Counted from the first letter of the stretch, positions 37,460-49,720 are shown. The stretch is 64,000 bases of DNA from Basidiobolus meristosporus CBS 931.73 (GCA_002104905.1 MCFE01000363.1:1-64000), one strand, 5' to 3'. Notes: generated from the sequence alone by a model not told the origin. Program-made: numbers and translations.

Positions 37460-38509
37460 TGCGGTCTATGGTAATTGGGTATTGAGTTAGACGGCTTCTG
37501 GTGAAAGTAGATATGGTTAAAACAAAGAGGGGCTGACCTGGGTTGATTAGTTATGTGCACAAGCCGATTCACACGAGGCCATCGTTACCCTCCTACCTGG
37601 TAAAACATTTCAGCGACTTTTTTCTCCTGCACATTCACTCGGGGTTGTTTTTCAGCTGCAAAAGGAAAGTAATGAGCCCTGTTTTGGCTAAATCATTCAG
37701 CATCTTTGTTGGTCTGCAGCTATGAGAATTCCTAACTGTGATTTGGGCTTCTATGATCAAGTCTGATTAACGTAAATCGACCTAAAATGAGCATTGGCGC
37801 ATTCTTAATTGATCTGGTTGGGTACTGGCCCGGGGGCTGCGATTTGGTTAATGAGATACCAAGGCAACCCCTCACGAATTATTGGAGCTTGGCTATTGAG
37901 AATCTGTTCAACAAGGAATGAGGCCAAGTCACATGCCCATTGGTTGATTTCAGGCAAAACCAGGAGAAAAGAGCCTCCGTATATCACGTGGTTAGGATGG
38001 CGCATGAGTGCGCAGCGAAATCTGTGCCTGTTTCCAAAGTTCAGGTAACCACGGGCGTAGATAGTCACGGTGTTGTGGGAATGTACTCACCAGAGATGAT
38101 CGTACTACACGTCTATTCAGCGGTGTTACGTATCATATGTGTCTGGCCAGTCACACATTTCATCTGGTGTGTATCATGGGGCTGTGCTCCCCGAGGGGGT
38201 TACAGTCAGATTCATGTTGAAGTCTGCGGTGATGAGACATATTCATCATTAAGGGTGGGAGCAGCGGAACATTGGCTCATCCGTGGTGGTCCCTTTACTG
38301 AGAAAATTCGTAACCGAGATTGCTACAAGTGGTTGGATATCAGAATACTGTCGATGATGGTGTGAAATAGTGATGAAATTAATAATAATACGTGGTGCAC
38401 ATCATTCAATGAGAAGTCAAGTTTATTTTGAGGGATTCACAGTTTTGAGAATTACTTTTGATCAGCTGGTATAGTGCTTCAGCACCAACCGCTAACCAGT
38501 GAGCCGATC
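37460..38509. other. Intergenic region between TLC gene and ATPase gene
   Basis: Overlapping frames up to 141 codons on both strands at 37805-38365 look random. A CTAAC...CATAG sequence just upstream of the TLC start (about 37465-37500, minus strand) could be the end of a 5'-UTR intron. Otherwise nothing recognised. Confidence 0.4.
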
Positions 38510-41500
38510 CTACAGACCATTCCTTCTTCTTCTGAAGCAACTTGGCTTCTTGGGCGCCCTCTTTTCAATCGCATCAAATGTGATCCCAGACGTTTGAGTT
38601 CTTAGCTTGTACTGCATTCGTTTTCGGATGGCGAATTTGATGGTTTCGTTTATCACAAACAAAACCACCAAGGTGATCAAAATTTTGGCCCAACCGAAGG
38701 CGGGTACAGGGGTAAGGTCAAGCCATCTGGCTATCACCGGGACATAGATCCCGATAAGCATGCACGACATGGAGAAGATATATGCACCGATCATGTATCT
38801 GTTGCTTAGTATTCCAACCTTGAAGATCGAGATGTACACTGATCTCGAGAAGAAAGAATGTGTTAGCTGTAGTGTAGTTAGGCACGTGAATGCTAAGGAT
38901 CGTGCATCCGCGTTGGATATGCCTTCAACACGAAGAGCGATCAGGTAGACGCCCAAGGTGAGACTGGCCATGACTAACGCCTCTACGAAAATAACAGTTG
39001 AGGTAACCCAGGTGAGAATTCCTTCGTCAGGGTTACGAGGAGGTCTTGTCATCAGATCGATCTCCGGCGGTTCCATACCAAGTGACATTGCTGGAGGAAT
39101 ATCGGCAATGATATTGGCCCAGAGAATCATCATGATTGTAAATGGCATTTCGTCCATGTTGATGATGGCAGCCATCAACATCAAGAAGATCTCAGCAGCA
39201 TTACAGCTCAGCAAGTATACGATGAACTTCAGTATATTGTCGAAAACACGCCTTCCTTCCTCGACTGCAGCCACAATCGTGGAAAAGTCGTCATTGGCAA
39301 GAACGATGTCCGCGGCTTGCTTGGTAATCTCCGTACCTCCCAGCCCCATGGCTACACCAACATTGGCAGCCTTGATTGCGGGAGCGTCGTTTACACCGTC
39401 CCCGGTCATGGCAACGCATTGTCCACGGCTTTGCAGCGCTTTGACAATTTTCAACTTGTTATCAGGACTAACTCTGGCAAACACGTTGGGAAATGGTTTA
39501 AGGTCGGCGATTGCTTCATCTGACAACAGGTCCAACTCAACACCACGAATAGCGCGACTCATGTGTGGAACATTAGGCTCGATGATTCCTAGATCGGTGG
39601 CAATAGAGACTGCAGTGGAAATATGATCTCCGGTAATCATGACCACTCTAATCCCGGCTTCCTTGCATTTTTTGATCGACTCCTCTACTGACGCACGTGG
39701 AGGATCAATTAGTCCAATTAGTCCAACAAACGTCAAATCTGACTCGACATCCTGCTGATCTACTGGCTTGCTTTCGGAGGGGGTGTCCATCGGGACATAC
39801 TTGAATGCAAGGCCCAAAACTCTTAATCCCCGGGACGCCATCTTCGAGCTCTCTTCTGAGAAGAGGTCACCATACTCATCGGTTAACGGGGAGCTACTGC
39901 TGGGAAGCGACTCGAGGAAGCTGAACGGTTTGTTGGTCAAATCCACATTGTCGGTGGGCAAAAAGGAATTACATTTGGACAAAACTTCCTCCGAAGCACC
40001 CTTGACAAGGACCAGTTTTTTGTTTGCGGTGGATTCGGAATCAGGCGCCGCATTGAATGAGCAAATGGTACTCATCAGCTTTCTGTCGCTATCAAATGGA
40101 ATTTCCCATAGTTTCTTGACTCCGAACTCATCTTGGCAACGGGCTTTCGTGATGCCAACCTTCTGTGCTGCAACTACTAGGGCAACTTCGGTTGAGTCAC
40201 CAATGCCTACCCATTCGTTTTCAAATGTGATGTTTGCGTTATTACAAGTTGACGAGATGATAAGCGACATGAATAGATCGCGTGGCAGGTTGCTACTAGT
40301 GGATGCAAACTCTTGCGTCACAGTCGTGGACTCGGCTTTCTCTGAAACAGAATCAAACATGACCTTCCCTTCGTTGGGGTTCAGGCTTGTAGAGTGAGTG
40401 AATACGAATCGATTGCTAGCTCCGGTCCATACTTCGCTGGCGCCCATTTTTCCTTCGGTAAGGGTGCCAGTCTTGTCAGAGCAGATGACTGTGACACTCC
40501 CCAGTGTTTCCACTGCAGGTAATCTTCGAACAATGGCATTTCGGTTGGCCATTCGGCGAACGGCAAGAGCCATAGTTACTGTGACTACTGCTACCAAGCC
40601 TTCAGGGATGACTGAGACCGCTAAACTCATGCCAAGCTTCAATCGCTCAATAGGGTCACGCTTCCATAGAACGCCAATCACCACGAACAAGGCACACAAC
40701 AGGATTGCTACCACAACAAGCCATTTTCCCAGACGGGACAGCTTACGCTGAATCGGTGTTCTGCTTTTGGTTGCCCCGGTAATAGCTGAGCTGATCTTGC
40801 CAACCTCCGTTTGACTGCCGGTACGAACAACGAGGCCCTTTCCACGCCCCCTAGCAACAGTAGTGGCCATGAATGCATTTCCCTTGCAGTCACCCAAAGG
40901 CATTTTACGAGTACGGGAGCGAATTCGGTCGACATTCTTCTGGACCGCGATGCTCTCACCGGTTAGGATACTCTCGATCACCTCCAGCTGAGACACTTCC
41001 ACTAGACGCAGATCCGCAGGTACAGCTTCGCCTTCCTCGAGTATAACAATATCTCCGGGTACTAGCTCTGTAGCGTCAATGATTTGCTGATTTCCGTCGC
41101 GAACGACCTGGGCTTTGGGGACAGTTAAGCTTGTGAGTGCTTCAAGGGCTTTACTTGCTTTGTACTCTTGGGTAAACCCAATGATGGTGTTCAGCGCGAT
41201 AACGACCAATAGAACGATTGTAGCCTTGAAGTCCCCTTCAACACCAACCACGATAGCCGCCATCAGGAGGATGATGATCATGAAGTCTGTGAGTTGCGTA
41301 AACAGCATCTTCCAAACCGAGGGTTTCGGAGGGCGAGGCAATTCGTTTTTCCCGTAATGCTCGAGTAGCGGGGGTATGTCCTTTTGGCCTAATCCGTTTT
41401 CTATGGAGGTGCGGAACATGCTCTCCAATCGCTTTCCATCACGATCGAAATAGAGGCCAGAGGGTGGCATCAAGATGCAATTGTGCTCCGGCATTTTTGG

Positions 41501-42064
41501 GTGCTGCATGTTATTACCCAAAGATTCCAACAACTTGGCTGCTTCCCGATGATGCGAAGAGCGCACAAGGTCTCTCCAGTCATCGAACTGGGGGAAGATT
41601 GTGGTCAGCAGACCTATCATCGCGACTGCTGCATGCTTCTGTTCTTCAGTAGCTGAATCACGAACTCGACGATACAACACCAGACTGTGTTGGAGATCGG
41701 TGACGGATTTCTCGCCAACAGCTAGGCGGAAATCGTGGATTTCTTGCAAGAACTCACCAAATAACGCGAACGCCATATCCGCCTCTTTGGTCAATCTTGG
41801 CTTGAATCTGCCTTCGCACTGCCCGACGTAGAGCAGCAGGCCATCGGCAAGACGGCGCATCAATGGCAATTCCAGGTGTGGCTGGAGACCGTCTTTAATA
41901 CGGTAGTCCATTACGTAGCGTAGGCCGATTAAGACATCTTCAAGGCTTAATTCGGGGTTTTCGAGTTGATCGAAAAGATCGATTACATGAATGTCAATTT
42001 GATGTTCAATTGAAGCTAGCCCATCTCGGTAAGAATGCGATTCAAAGATATGGTCTTTGGTCAT
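38510..42064 (-). CDS. P-type cation-transporting ATPase, type II
   Basis: Membrane pump that couples ATP hydrolysis to cation transport. Uninterrupted 1184-residue frame. Core motifs: TGES (368-371, actuator), PEGLVAVVTVTMALA in M4, phosphorylation site DKTGTLT with Asp530, KGAS (about 688, nucleotide binding), MITGDHISTA, and TGDGVNDAPAIKAANVGVAMG. About ten membrane segments are visible. M6 reads ILWANIIADIPPAMSLG: Asn984 and Asp988 of the SERCA-type N-x-x-T-D site are kept but Thr is Ala987. This leaves Ca2+ (PMR1-like) or Na+/K+ (ENA-like) transport open. An extra N-terminal region of roughly 200 residues, predicted soluble and helical, precedes the usual domain; I do not recognise it. 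The C-terminus is basic (RRRRNGL). The coding region has no introns, unlike its neighbours, but a 5'-UTR intron is present. Confidence 0.92.
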   Translation of the reverse strand: MTKDHIFESHSYRDGLASIEHQIDIHVIDLFDQLENPELSLEDVLIGLRYVMDYRIKDGLQPHLELPLMRRLADGLLLYVGQCEGRFKPRLTKEADMAFALFGEFLQEIHDFRLAVGEKSVTDLQHSLVLYRRVRDSATEEQKHAAVAMIGLLTTIFPQFDDWRDLVRSSHHREAAKLLESLGNNMQHPKMPEHNCILMPPSGLYFDRDGKRLESMFRTSIENGLGQKDIPPLLEHYGKNELPRPPKPSVWKMLFTQLTDFMIIILLMAAIVVGVEGDFKATIVLLVVIALNTIIGFTQEYKASKALEALTSLTVPKAQVVRDGNQQIIDATELVPGDIVILEEGEAVPADLRLVEVSQLEVIESILTGESIAVQKNVDRIRSRTRKMPLGDCKGNAFMATTVARGRGKGLVVRTGSQTEVGKISSAITGATKSRTPIQRKLSRLGKWLVVVAILLCALFVVIGVLWKRDPIERLKLGMSLAVSVIPEGLVAVVTVTMALAVRRMANRNAIVRRLPAVETLGSVTVICSDKTGTLTEGKMGASEVWTGASNRFVFTHSTSLNPNEGKVMFDSVSEKAESTTVTQEFASTSSNLPRDLFMSLIISSTCNNANITFENEWVGIGDSTEVALVVAAQKVGITKARCQDEFGVKKLWEIPFDSDRKLMSTICSFNAAPDSESTANKKLVLVKGASEEVLSKCNSFLPTDNVDLTNKPFSFLESLPSSSSPLTDEYGDLFSEESSKMASRGLRVLGLAFKYVPMDTPSESKPVDQQDVESDLTFVGLIGLIDPPRASVEESIKKCKEAGIRVVMITGDHISTAVSIATDLGIIEPNVPHMSRAIRGVELDLLSDEAIADLKPFPNVFARVSPDNKLKIVKALQSRGQCVAMTGDGVNDAPAIKAANVGVAMGLGGTEITKQAADIVLANDDFSTIVAAVEEGRRVFDNILKFIVYLLSCNAAEIFLMLMAAIINMDEMPFTIMMILWANIIADIPPAMSLGMEPPEIDLMTRPPRNPDEGILTWVTSTVIFVEALVMASLTLGVYLIALRVEGISNADARSLAFTCLTTLQLTHSFFSRSVYISIFKVGILSNRYMIGAYIFSMSCMLIGIYVPVIARWLDLTPVPAFGWAKILITLVVLFVINETIKFAIRKRMQYKLRTQTSGITFDAIEKRAPKKPSCFRRRRNGL

Positions 42065-42140
42065 AAATAGAGGGATTGAGACTGCTTGTTACTTCTTCTA
42101 CTTGCTGGGAAAGTTGTGGGCTAAGTGAAGATGAACGTTG

Positions 42141-42211
42141 CTAAAAATCAAGAACCTTCGTTAGTATCCATGGCAGGTGGGAGTAGTCAGCGGAAGCAAA
42201 CAGTATCTTAC
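42141..42211 (-). other. Predicted 5'-UTR intron of the P-type ATPase gene
   Basis: On the minus strand: donor GTAAGA, branch site GGATACTAACG, acceptor GATTTTTAG, 71 bp, ending 76 nt before the start codon at 42064. All three signals fit the introns of the neighbouring genes. Confidence 0.6.
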
Positions 42212-42270
42212 ATTCAAAGTTCAATGAAGTGAAAGTGTTGTGAGTGAGTACTCGAGATTGACAGTCTGCA

Positions 42271-42282
42271 TTATTTATATAA
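42271..42282 (-). promoter_or_regulatory. TATA box of the P-type ATPase gene
   Basis: TTATATAAATAA on the minus strand, about 60 bp upstream of the predicted 5'-UTR intron, leaving room for a short first exon. Confidence 0.5.
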
Positions 42283-44832
42283 CTTACCCCGAGTTGCCAT
42301 TGTGACCTTGCATATTATGGAATTGGTAGGTTGTGCTACTCGGAATCCATCAATACCAATCAATATAATTTACTAATGGATGTGACTGGAAAGGTGCCAA
42401 TATGCCAATCCTTTTGGGGTGTACCCTTCACGCTAGAGGGTGACTAATGCACCCATCAAATGCCAATTAGATACCACCCTTCTTTTCCAGCAGATGAAAA
42501 TCTAAAACCCAGGCTCTATCAGCTTTAAGATAGCTGGAACCTAATTCGCCCCCTTATCCCTAATTAGGGAATAGATGTGTATCTCTCCCCCTGAACGTGT
42601 GCTTTATTCGTAACTATATGCTGATCCAACGTTTTCCCCATCCATGACAATATGGAATTGGCATTGCCATTTGAACGGGGGACGACCCATCATGGTTAGA
42701 TCGAGTGATAGCACAAACCCAACTCTGAATTCTAGTTGTCATTTCTATTCCGGCAAGTGGATTGCGTATTGGCGCATGAGTGCCAAGAATCATCCGATTG
42801 CATTATTCAAGGAAGCCTGAATCAAATCAATGTTTGTGCACATTCTAGAAGGACGAATGATGGCTAGGCAATTGCCAAGCGGTGCTACCGAAGTTGCGCA
42901 GCATGTCACGATGAAAGTGTATGGAATATCTGAGGGTCGATGGCTTGGCCAGCGTAGTCAGGTGCCCGTGTGGAAGCAAGCCAATTTCGTATCGCTGTGT
43001 TGTTTCGTGGATGTACCTCAGCTATGTTTCAAATCCCTCTGTCAAACAGATGCCGCCTGAGTGGATATTAATGGCAGTTAATTTAGGAATCATCGAGGTG
43101 AAAAGGAAAGGGGACGTGGATCAATGATAATTCAACATATAAAGTAAGGTTCAGTTGATTATGAATTTACCAGGACAAAGTGAGTCTATCCCTGTATGAT
43201 GACGACTGCGACGCTGTCATCTCGTTACTTGATGAGGAGCGACAATCAAACCAATTTCATGTTTCGAACTGTTGGAGCCTGCGCTGGCTCCAATCGCTGT
43301 GCATAAATCGCCACAGAAATGTGACAACTGGTTTTGATCTAGTTTGTATCAGGAATGGGGTTTTCATGTTCTATTATACAATATTGGCCAATAACATCCC
43401 CTTGTGAAACCCTCCATAAGATGAAAGCTTCGCTGGATATATGATGGCCCCGTCTAATAGTTCTTAGACTTGTGTCACGCGTGCCCGTAAGACAGATCAT
43501 CAATGATAATTGTAGCTTTGTTATATCATTTATGATTATATATCGCTGATGCTGTTGTAATATATCAAGCAAATAATCTCATGGTGGCTATGCTCTGCAG
43601 TTTTCCTGCCGTGTAGTTGCAAAGGAAAGCTTTATCTATCGCCTGACGAACAGAATTAGGCAGTGACCACCAAATCATGTTTCTCTAATCAGACTGTTTC
43701 GGCTGCTCCTTAAAATACTCGGAGATTTATGAGGTATTCGTGAAACGCAGTTTTACTCATTTCTGGCTCATCGTAGATGAATTCACAATTTAAGGTTGAG
43801 ATTCTGGAAAACCGATGCATGTTTTCCAGGGTCTTTCTTATTCAACGAACCCGAGCCTCTTGACTGATGAGGTGTAGGATATCCCAAACCTGTTTAGTTA
43901 TCAGATTATCCGTAGGAAATGGGAAAGTGATTGTTAGAATAGTTTATGACGATACTTTGAGCCAATGAGGTTGAGAATAGCGACACGGGATGCATCCAGA
44001 TTAGAACAGTAGTTTTTACGAGTACTTGCTGCTACATTAAAATGTATTCTGAATCAAGTACAAATTCATCATCATTATCATTATCATTGATACCTCGCTT
44101 TGGACCTGATCATGTTGTTACTGCTCTTTGTCTACGAACAACTAACAACGCCGCCTTTGCAAATCTCGGCACCACTTGTTAATGGCTTCGGTCTTGATAT
44201 TACCTCAGGGAGAAGCTATAGAAGATGTGGCGCAGTCCAGTCTTGTTTTCGATTAGCATTTTCTAATCTGTCCAATCCAGACCATATCAATATGTACTAT
44301 TTCGACAATGCTATTTCAATAATTATGGAAATGCATTTCCATTAGATGCAACATTCATATACACACATCAAATAGTTTCATAATCAACTTGGCAATGTAT
44401 GTGAGGTTGCCTTAGCAGTTGAGTACTCATTAGGTTGGTTGAAAACATTAGATTGAAATTAATCTTTCAATTGCTCGAGTAAGATCTTTTGTACAATGAC
44501 TCAGGCCAAAGGAGGCCAAGTATAGTATTTCTTGGTAAGAAATAGGTTTGGCGCTAAAGCGCTCATCAAAGTCTAAACATAATACCAAGCCACAGCAGAA
44601 CGATGGGAATTTAAGACAACGTATATTGTGTAGACTGTACACTGAGATCATTGAAGTCTGCTAAGAATGATGGCGATAAATGTATAGTGGTCTACAATTC
44701 TACGAAAATGTATAGGAAATCAAGATACTAAATGACACGTTGAGGAAAACTAGAGGCAACACTCAAGTATAGCAACAGATTAGGCAATAAACATCGAGTA
44801 TACTATTATACGAAAATCTCGGCAACTTTCCT
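42283..44832. other. Intergenic region, no gene recognised
   Basis: Frames are at most 81 codons (for example 44100-44345) and show no motif. A short CATCATTATCATTATCATTG simple repeat lies at about 44070-44090. Confidence 0.45.
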
Positions 44833-47357
44833 TTACGATTTGGCATTGCGGAACGCAAGTAATGGTGCCAAACCACTTAGTGGACCAGCTCTCTTGAGGA
44901 AATCATGCTACAATGTTCACATAGAATACGTTAACTGAGAACATACCCATCAGAATTCATTAATTCAGAAACGTATTCTACCTGTAGTAACTCTGCTGAA
45001 TCAGCACGGCTTTTGACATCAACACATAGGCATTCTGCTAGAAAACTCTTCAACTCGCGACTCAAAATCTCTGGTTTCTTCAGAGTGGGCGTTCCGTTGG
45101 TAGCAATCAGGTAAAGTGCTTTCAAAGGCTCCTCATCAAGGTAGGGTGGCTCGTTTTCGATCATTTCAATAGCCATAATACCCAAGGACCAAATATCCAC
45201 TTTGGCACCATACTCCTTTTGTTTCACAACTTCCGGTGCCATCCAATATGGGGTACCAACCATTGTTGCTCTCTTATTCTTATGCTCAGTGAGTTTTGCG
45301 CAGAATCCGAAGTCAGCTGTTAGAATCCAGTTAGAATTGCATGTAGTGTTTACACAGTCTTACGAAATGCCACTGGGCATTGGCTTACTGATTTTAACAT
45401 GCCCTTCGGCGTCAAGCAATACGTTATCGCTCTTGATGTCGCGGTGAATGATATTTTGACTATGAAGATGGTGAAGCCCTCTACATGTCTATTGGATATC
45501 CGATTTAATTAACCAATCGATGCAAGGTTGTCTTAATTGTATACCTCGAGGCAAATGGTAGCAATGTGTGTCTCATTTAACGAGTTGTTGTCAATAACAT
45601 CGGTGAGGGCGCCACCCTCCATGAGCTCCATAATTACCCAAAGTTCCGAGGACTGGATCAGATAGCTGTCGAGAAAGTTCACGATATTTGGGTGCTGTGC
45701 TTCCTTCATTACCAAGATTTCGTTAACTATCAATTCTTTTCGGGGCTGGTGACCAAGATCCATCTGTTTAATTGCAACTCTTTGATTGGTGGTTAAAGAG
45801 CGTGCGACATAAACTGAACCAGATGCTCTGTAGCCATATTAATAAAAGACAAGCAATGACAACGATTAATGTGAACCCATACCCTTGACCGATTTTCTTA
45901 ATTTTGAGATAGAGATTAGTTGGGTCACCTCGAGAGACGATAGATTCTAAAAAAATGAATTAGTCTTGTTGGATTTCACTCCCTGAAGTACAGGTAAACA
46001 TACTCAGTTTCTCCATGATTTGCGGTTCGGTCATGGTGGACAATCTTTGATCTTTGAGTTTTGCTTTGGGTTTGACCACAACATCGGTTTGGACAATCCC
46101 TTGCTGCAATGGAGCGGGTTGTGGTGGTTGCTTGGTTGGAATTGGCTTCGCCGGGATTTGTTTCACTGGCACCTGTTTTGTAGGAATTTGCTTTGCAGGG
46201 ATCTGCTTGTTGGGTGGTTGCTTCACGGGAATCTGCTTAGTAGGTAGTTGCTTGGGTGGGATTTGCTTGATTGGCGGTTGTTTGGGTAATGTTGGCTGGC
46301 GATTTAACGGGATGTCAACCATATCATTTGGTGGGATCATTGGATGCCCAACCTTATGAGGTTTGAGTTGCTAAAAGAGAGGGCTGTCTTAGGTACATGG
46401 TTCTTCGAATGCATATCCGGGTTAAGCTTACCGAAGATGGTGGGGTAGGATATCCATTGACCTTGTGATTTGGTGAAGGTGGTGGCCGGTTTGGTGTTGG
46501 TAGTCTTCCATCCAACTAGTGATTTTTGTTATTTTAGTCACTAAATTTGGCAATGTATGTATATGTAGGTGCATTACTTGTGGAAGCAGCCCTGCCCATT
46601 TATCGGGTGGTGGTGGCATTGGATAAGTTTGACTGCTCTTTTGATTTTCAGTGTAGAACTCCAACACATCTAGCACTGCCTGAGGATTCTTTGAATAATC
46701 TTCTTTCGTGATAGCTGAAGAAGCTAATAGCCTTGTCCATGCATCCGGAAGTCCCTAGCAACATTGCCGCTTTAAACAGAGTTCTGCATTTCAAGTCCTA
46801 ATAAGTTAGACGCTACCGTAAATGCGCCTGTAACTGAATCAAAACCAACATGAAGTTTGTGCTGGAAGTTTGTGGGATTGGATACGGTCATCAATGGAGA
46901 ACACTGATTGATTGAATGTGGTCAGTAGAGTGATATGCCCTGGATTGACAAGGACCTTGACTATACCGAGTATATCGAGTCCATCCAAGAATACAATTCT
47001 TCATCATTCTTACAAGCAAGATAGTAAGTTTTTTCTTTGGTAACAATTTCGAAACTATAAGGCTTTAACTCGTTGCGGTTTAAGCCTTCAATTTCCTTCA
47101 TAAAAATAAGACCGAGGGGACTTGACGAAGTCTAAAAGGATCCAATAGGTATTCCATTAGCCATTCAACATTTAACAGAGTTGTGTGTAGTCGCGGTGCT
47201 AGGTATCTGAAAACTCATTTAAGCGTATTTGTACCTCATTTCTGTGAAATGTGAGTGATCTCTCACGAAGAACCATATATCTTTTCGACCAAATCCAGGC
47301 CCGCAATCCCTCTTCTTTGAGTGCAAGATAGCCTTTTTTTAGAGGAACCGTAGACAT
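44833..47357 (-). CDS. CLA4: p21-activated protein kinase, Cla4 type (PH-CRIB-kinase)
   Basis: Effector kinase of Cdc42/Rac GTPases in polarity and septation. Eleven exons in phase: 47357-47235, 47131-46967, 46903-46817, 46754-46578, 46515-46432, 46370-46004, 45946-45883, 45827-45545, 45488-45389, 45316-44982, 44907-44833; 619 residues. A PH domain fills about residues 6-95 ([11 protein letters not shown]...SWMDSIYS). The CRIB motif [16 protein letters not shown] (103-118) precedes GAFTGLPDAW, split by an intron. A proline-rich linker with KQxPx repeats spans 242-296. The kinase has [25 protein letters not shown] with Asp467, DFG 485-487 and activation loop [13 protein letters not shown] with the PAK-type Thr. 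The protein ends [17 protein letters not shown], matching family C-termini. The PH domain together with CRIB makes it Cla4/Skm1-like rather than Ste20-like. Introns are 55-103 bp. Confidence 0.92.
46119..46283 (-). repeat. Coding minisatellite: eleven KQxPx pentapeptides in the PAK linker
   Basis: Eleven 15-bp units encode residues 242-296 of the kinase ([55 protein letters not shown]). The units vary at positions 3 and 5 but keep Lys, Gln and Pro. It lies between CRIB and kinase domain, where SH3-binding proline motifs are common in PAKs. Confidence 0.85.
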
Positions 47358-48383
47358 CGTTTGTATGTATATTTAAAACTAGCAATATTGAACCAAAAGG
47401 CCCTGGTGGATTAGTCTCACTTTAAAGGAAGTAATAAATGTACTTCAAATACGAAGGGTAGTGCCAATCAAAGGAATTTCACTCAGAAAAACCACTTAAA
47501 GTGCGTTGGCCAACTTGCACTGAAAACAAGCTCCCAAGAGGAATAGTAACCTTGACTGTCAAAAACAGGGGAAAGCAGTAAAGAAAGACAGTTGAGGGAT
47601 AAGATTCAGCAAGATCAAGGATAACTCTGAAGTATGGCCTTGGGTGGGGCGAGGGGGCTTTTACTGCATATACGCAAATGAATGTGGAACTAGAATTAGG
47701 GGTTGGAGGGGCATGGTTCATAGTTTCATAGAAACTTAGGTAATCTCGTATGCTCAGAATTAAATTCCCGGTACCCCACTACACCCCCGCGGTGAGTGAA
47801 TGGCTTAAGAGCACACTGAAATTGATATGACTGCTTCAACCATGAATATGGACCTATCCCTCCAAATTGAGATCCATACGAAGCATGAATCAATCCGATG
47901 TTATAAGGGCGTTACAGGATGGTGGCTTGAAGGTGGATATAATGGAGATTACTGCAGAGTTCCCAGAAGGAGGATAATCATTGTACAAGGACACAATCAG
48001 ACGTCTAATTTTATTCATCAATTGCTGGCCAGTTTTGTACGGCGCAATATAATCATATTGGCTAATATTCAGGATTCCACTCTTGTAGTCGGACCAAATG
48101 CCTCAAGATGGAAGTTACCACGAAAGCTGGATGACCCAAAGCAATTTTGTACATCAACCTTTTGCAGATCTGTGCACACATACTACACATAAATAACACG
48201 ACCAGTACGAACCTGGAGAGCCATTTCGAATTGTCAATCAGATTAATAAAGCCTGAACTACCCTGTAGACATCTGTACCGAACATTGCTCTATAGAGATG
48301 CTTTGTTGCGGATGGACTATTTCACGAACGGTCGGGGTTCAAGAAAGGGTTGCCAGTTTGACCCCCTGTATCCATAGTGAACA
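47358..48383. other. Intergenic region with one unassigned frame
   Basis: A 121-codon plus-strand frame (47827-48192) starts with ATG and has no recognisable domain. Nothing else stands out. Not called as a gene. Confidence 0.35.
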
Positions 48384-48769
48384 AAAGAATGAGAGCTACA
48401 ACACACTCGGTTGAAACCCATAACCAATCAACGCCGATAGTTGAGATTCGAAAGCAGCTGAACTGGCTTCACTTTCCCAAGCAACGTCGAGTACTGATTC
48501 CAGCCAACAGGCCGCACTCACCTTGTGATCCTACGCAGAAAATGACCCTTGAGGCTCATCACCCCTTGAATAATAGCACCCACTGCACTAATATGGTAGC
48601 AAACAAATGCCCAATGACGCCTTGATGAGGCTCTAGTGTACCTACAGATTAAGCAAGATATAAACAGCAATGCCGTTACGGAAACAAACAACCAATAAGC
48701 AGCAATGTACTCGAAAATGGATATAATATACAGCAATGGTATTGAGTCTTGGACACCAGGTATGATCAT
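48315..48769 (-). CDS. Possible spliced membrane-protein gene or remnant
   Basis: An 83-codon minus-strand frame (48769-48518) holds two strongly hydrophobic stretches (YIISIFEYIAAYWLFVSV and an adjacent TALLFISCLI, then a weaker CYHISAVGAIIQG) and ends at a good donor, AAG|GTGAGT, near 48522. A plausible next exon after GGAATCAG (near 48495) reads LDVAWESEASSAAFESQLSA and closes with a stop near 48390. I do not recognise the family. The start is unclear because a stop lies just upstream of the ATG. It could be a decayed piece of a larger gene together with exon-like strings at 49170-49450. Confidence 0.25.
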
Positions 48770-49169
48770 ACATCAACACGTGTTTCATCGGGAGGGTTAA
48801 AGCACAAATTTATCCGTAGCACGCAGCACAATTCCGCTAATAGTTGTCTTGATGATCAACATCATGCACCGCAAACTCCTCGTGGAAAGGTGCCAATGCG
48901 GAAACACCCAATGACGGCCAGGAAGTATTAATCTCCATCCTGGGCCACCACTGCCTCTCATCTAGCCGTGGTTCTGCAGCGAATGTCTTCACAAAATTAG
49001 TCAGATTACTGCGAATTAAATTCCATCGTGACTATCTACCGCTGAATCGGGGTTACTCTGTAGTAATGGACTGTCAGAGGCCATAACCACAGACAGCCAG
49101 CGAACTACTCAAGATCAATATATGTATTTAAGGGCCTGCTCTCACCAAATTAGATCTGTAACGTAGTGC

Positions 49170-49720
49170 ATATCACATACATAGATGTGGCCGTCGGCTA
49201 GGAGAATATCTACAGAATGCGGTTAGCATAGCCAGAGACCTTGTCCAGCTCTGAACCTATGTGAACGATGTTGCGTGATCCTTCGGCTTCACTAAATCCA
49301 GACTTGCGCAAAATTTTCTTGTAGACGGCGCCTATTTTTGATTACATCATTCCCATGGGATGACTCTTCGACTGTTAATTAATAGGCCATCTACTCACAA
49401 ATCAACGAATCCTCACTTTGGCCAAGTAATCAACAATGCATCATCACATCGGATCAACAAGTGTCGGTGATCATTTTTCAAGTTACCAATCTTCAAGTCA
49501 GAGCTTCGAAAATTTCCTTTCTTGTGTCATGCTCCAAGCTACGGATGCCATTAGTAATAGAGGAAAAGATGTGTTATTGGATAGAATGGCACCATAATGG
49601 CAATCCGAAAATCAACCCAAATCGCCTGGAAATTATCCTGTTCTACCACTCTTTAATGGTTACACGGATCAATCGAAGCCCAGATAGAGCATTCATTTTT
49701 GTTTTTGCACGGCTCATCCT
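49170..49720 (-). pseudogene. Exon-like remnants, unidentified
   Basis: Minus-strand strings such as AVYKKILRKSGFSEAEGSRN (near 49310-49260) and a shorter RSLEHDTRKEIFEAL (near 49550-49505) look like protein, and intron signals are present (GTGAGTAG donor near 49400, GCTAAC branch near 49225). But stops interrupt every path I tried, and no complete gene can be drawn. I cannot name a family. Confidence 0.2.

Noticed and set aside
39768-40397. Long plus-strand frames opposite the ATPase gene
   Set aside because: Shadows of a strongly supported coding strand with all P-type ATPase motifs.
46020-46359. Plus-strand frames rich in Cys, Gly and Leu opposite the PAK gene
   Set aside because: Antisense shadows of the KQxPx minisatellite.
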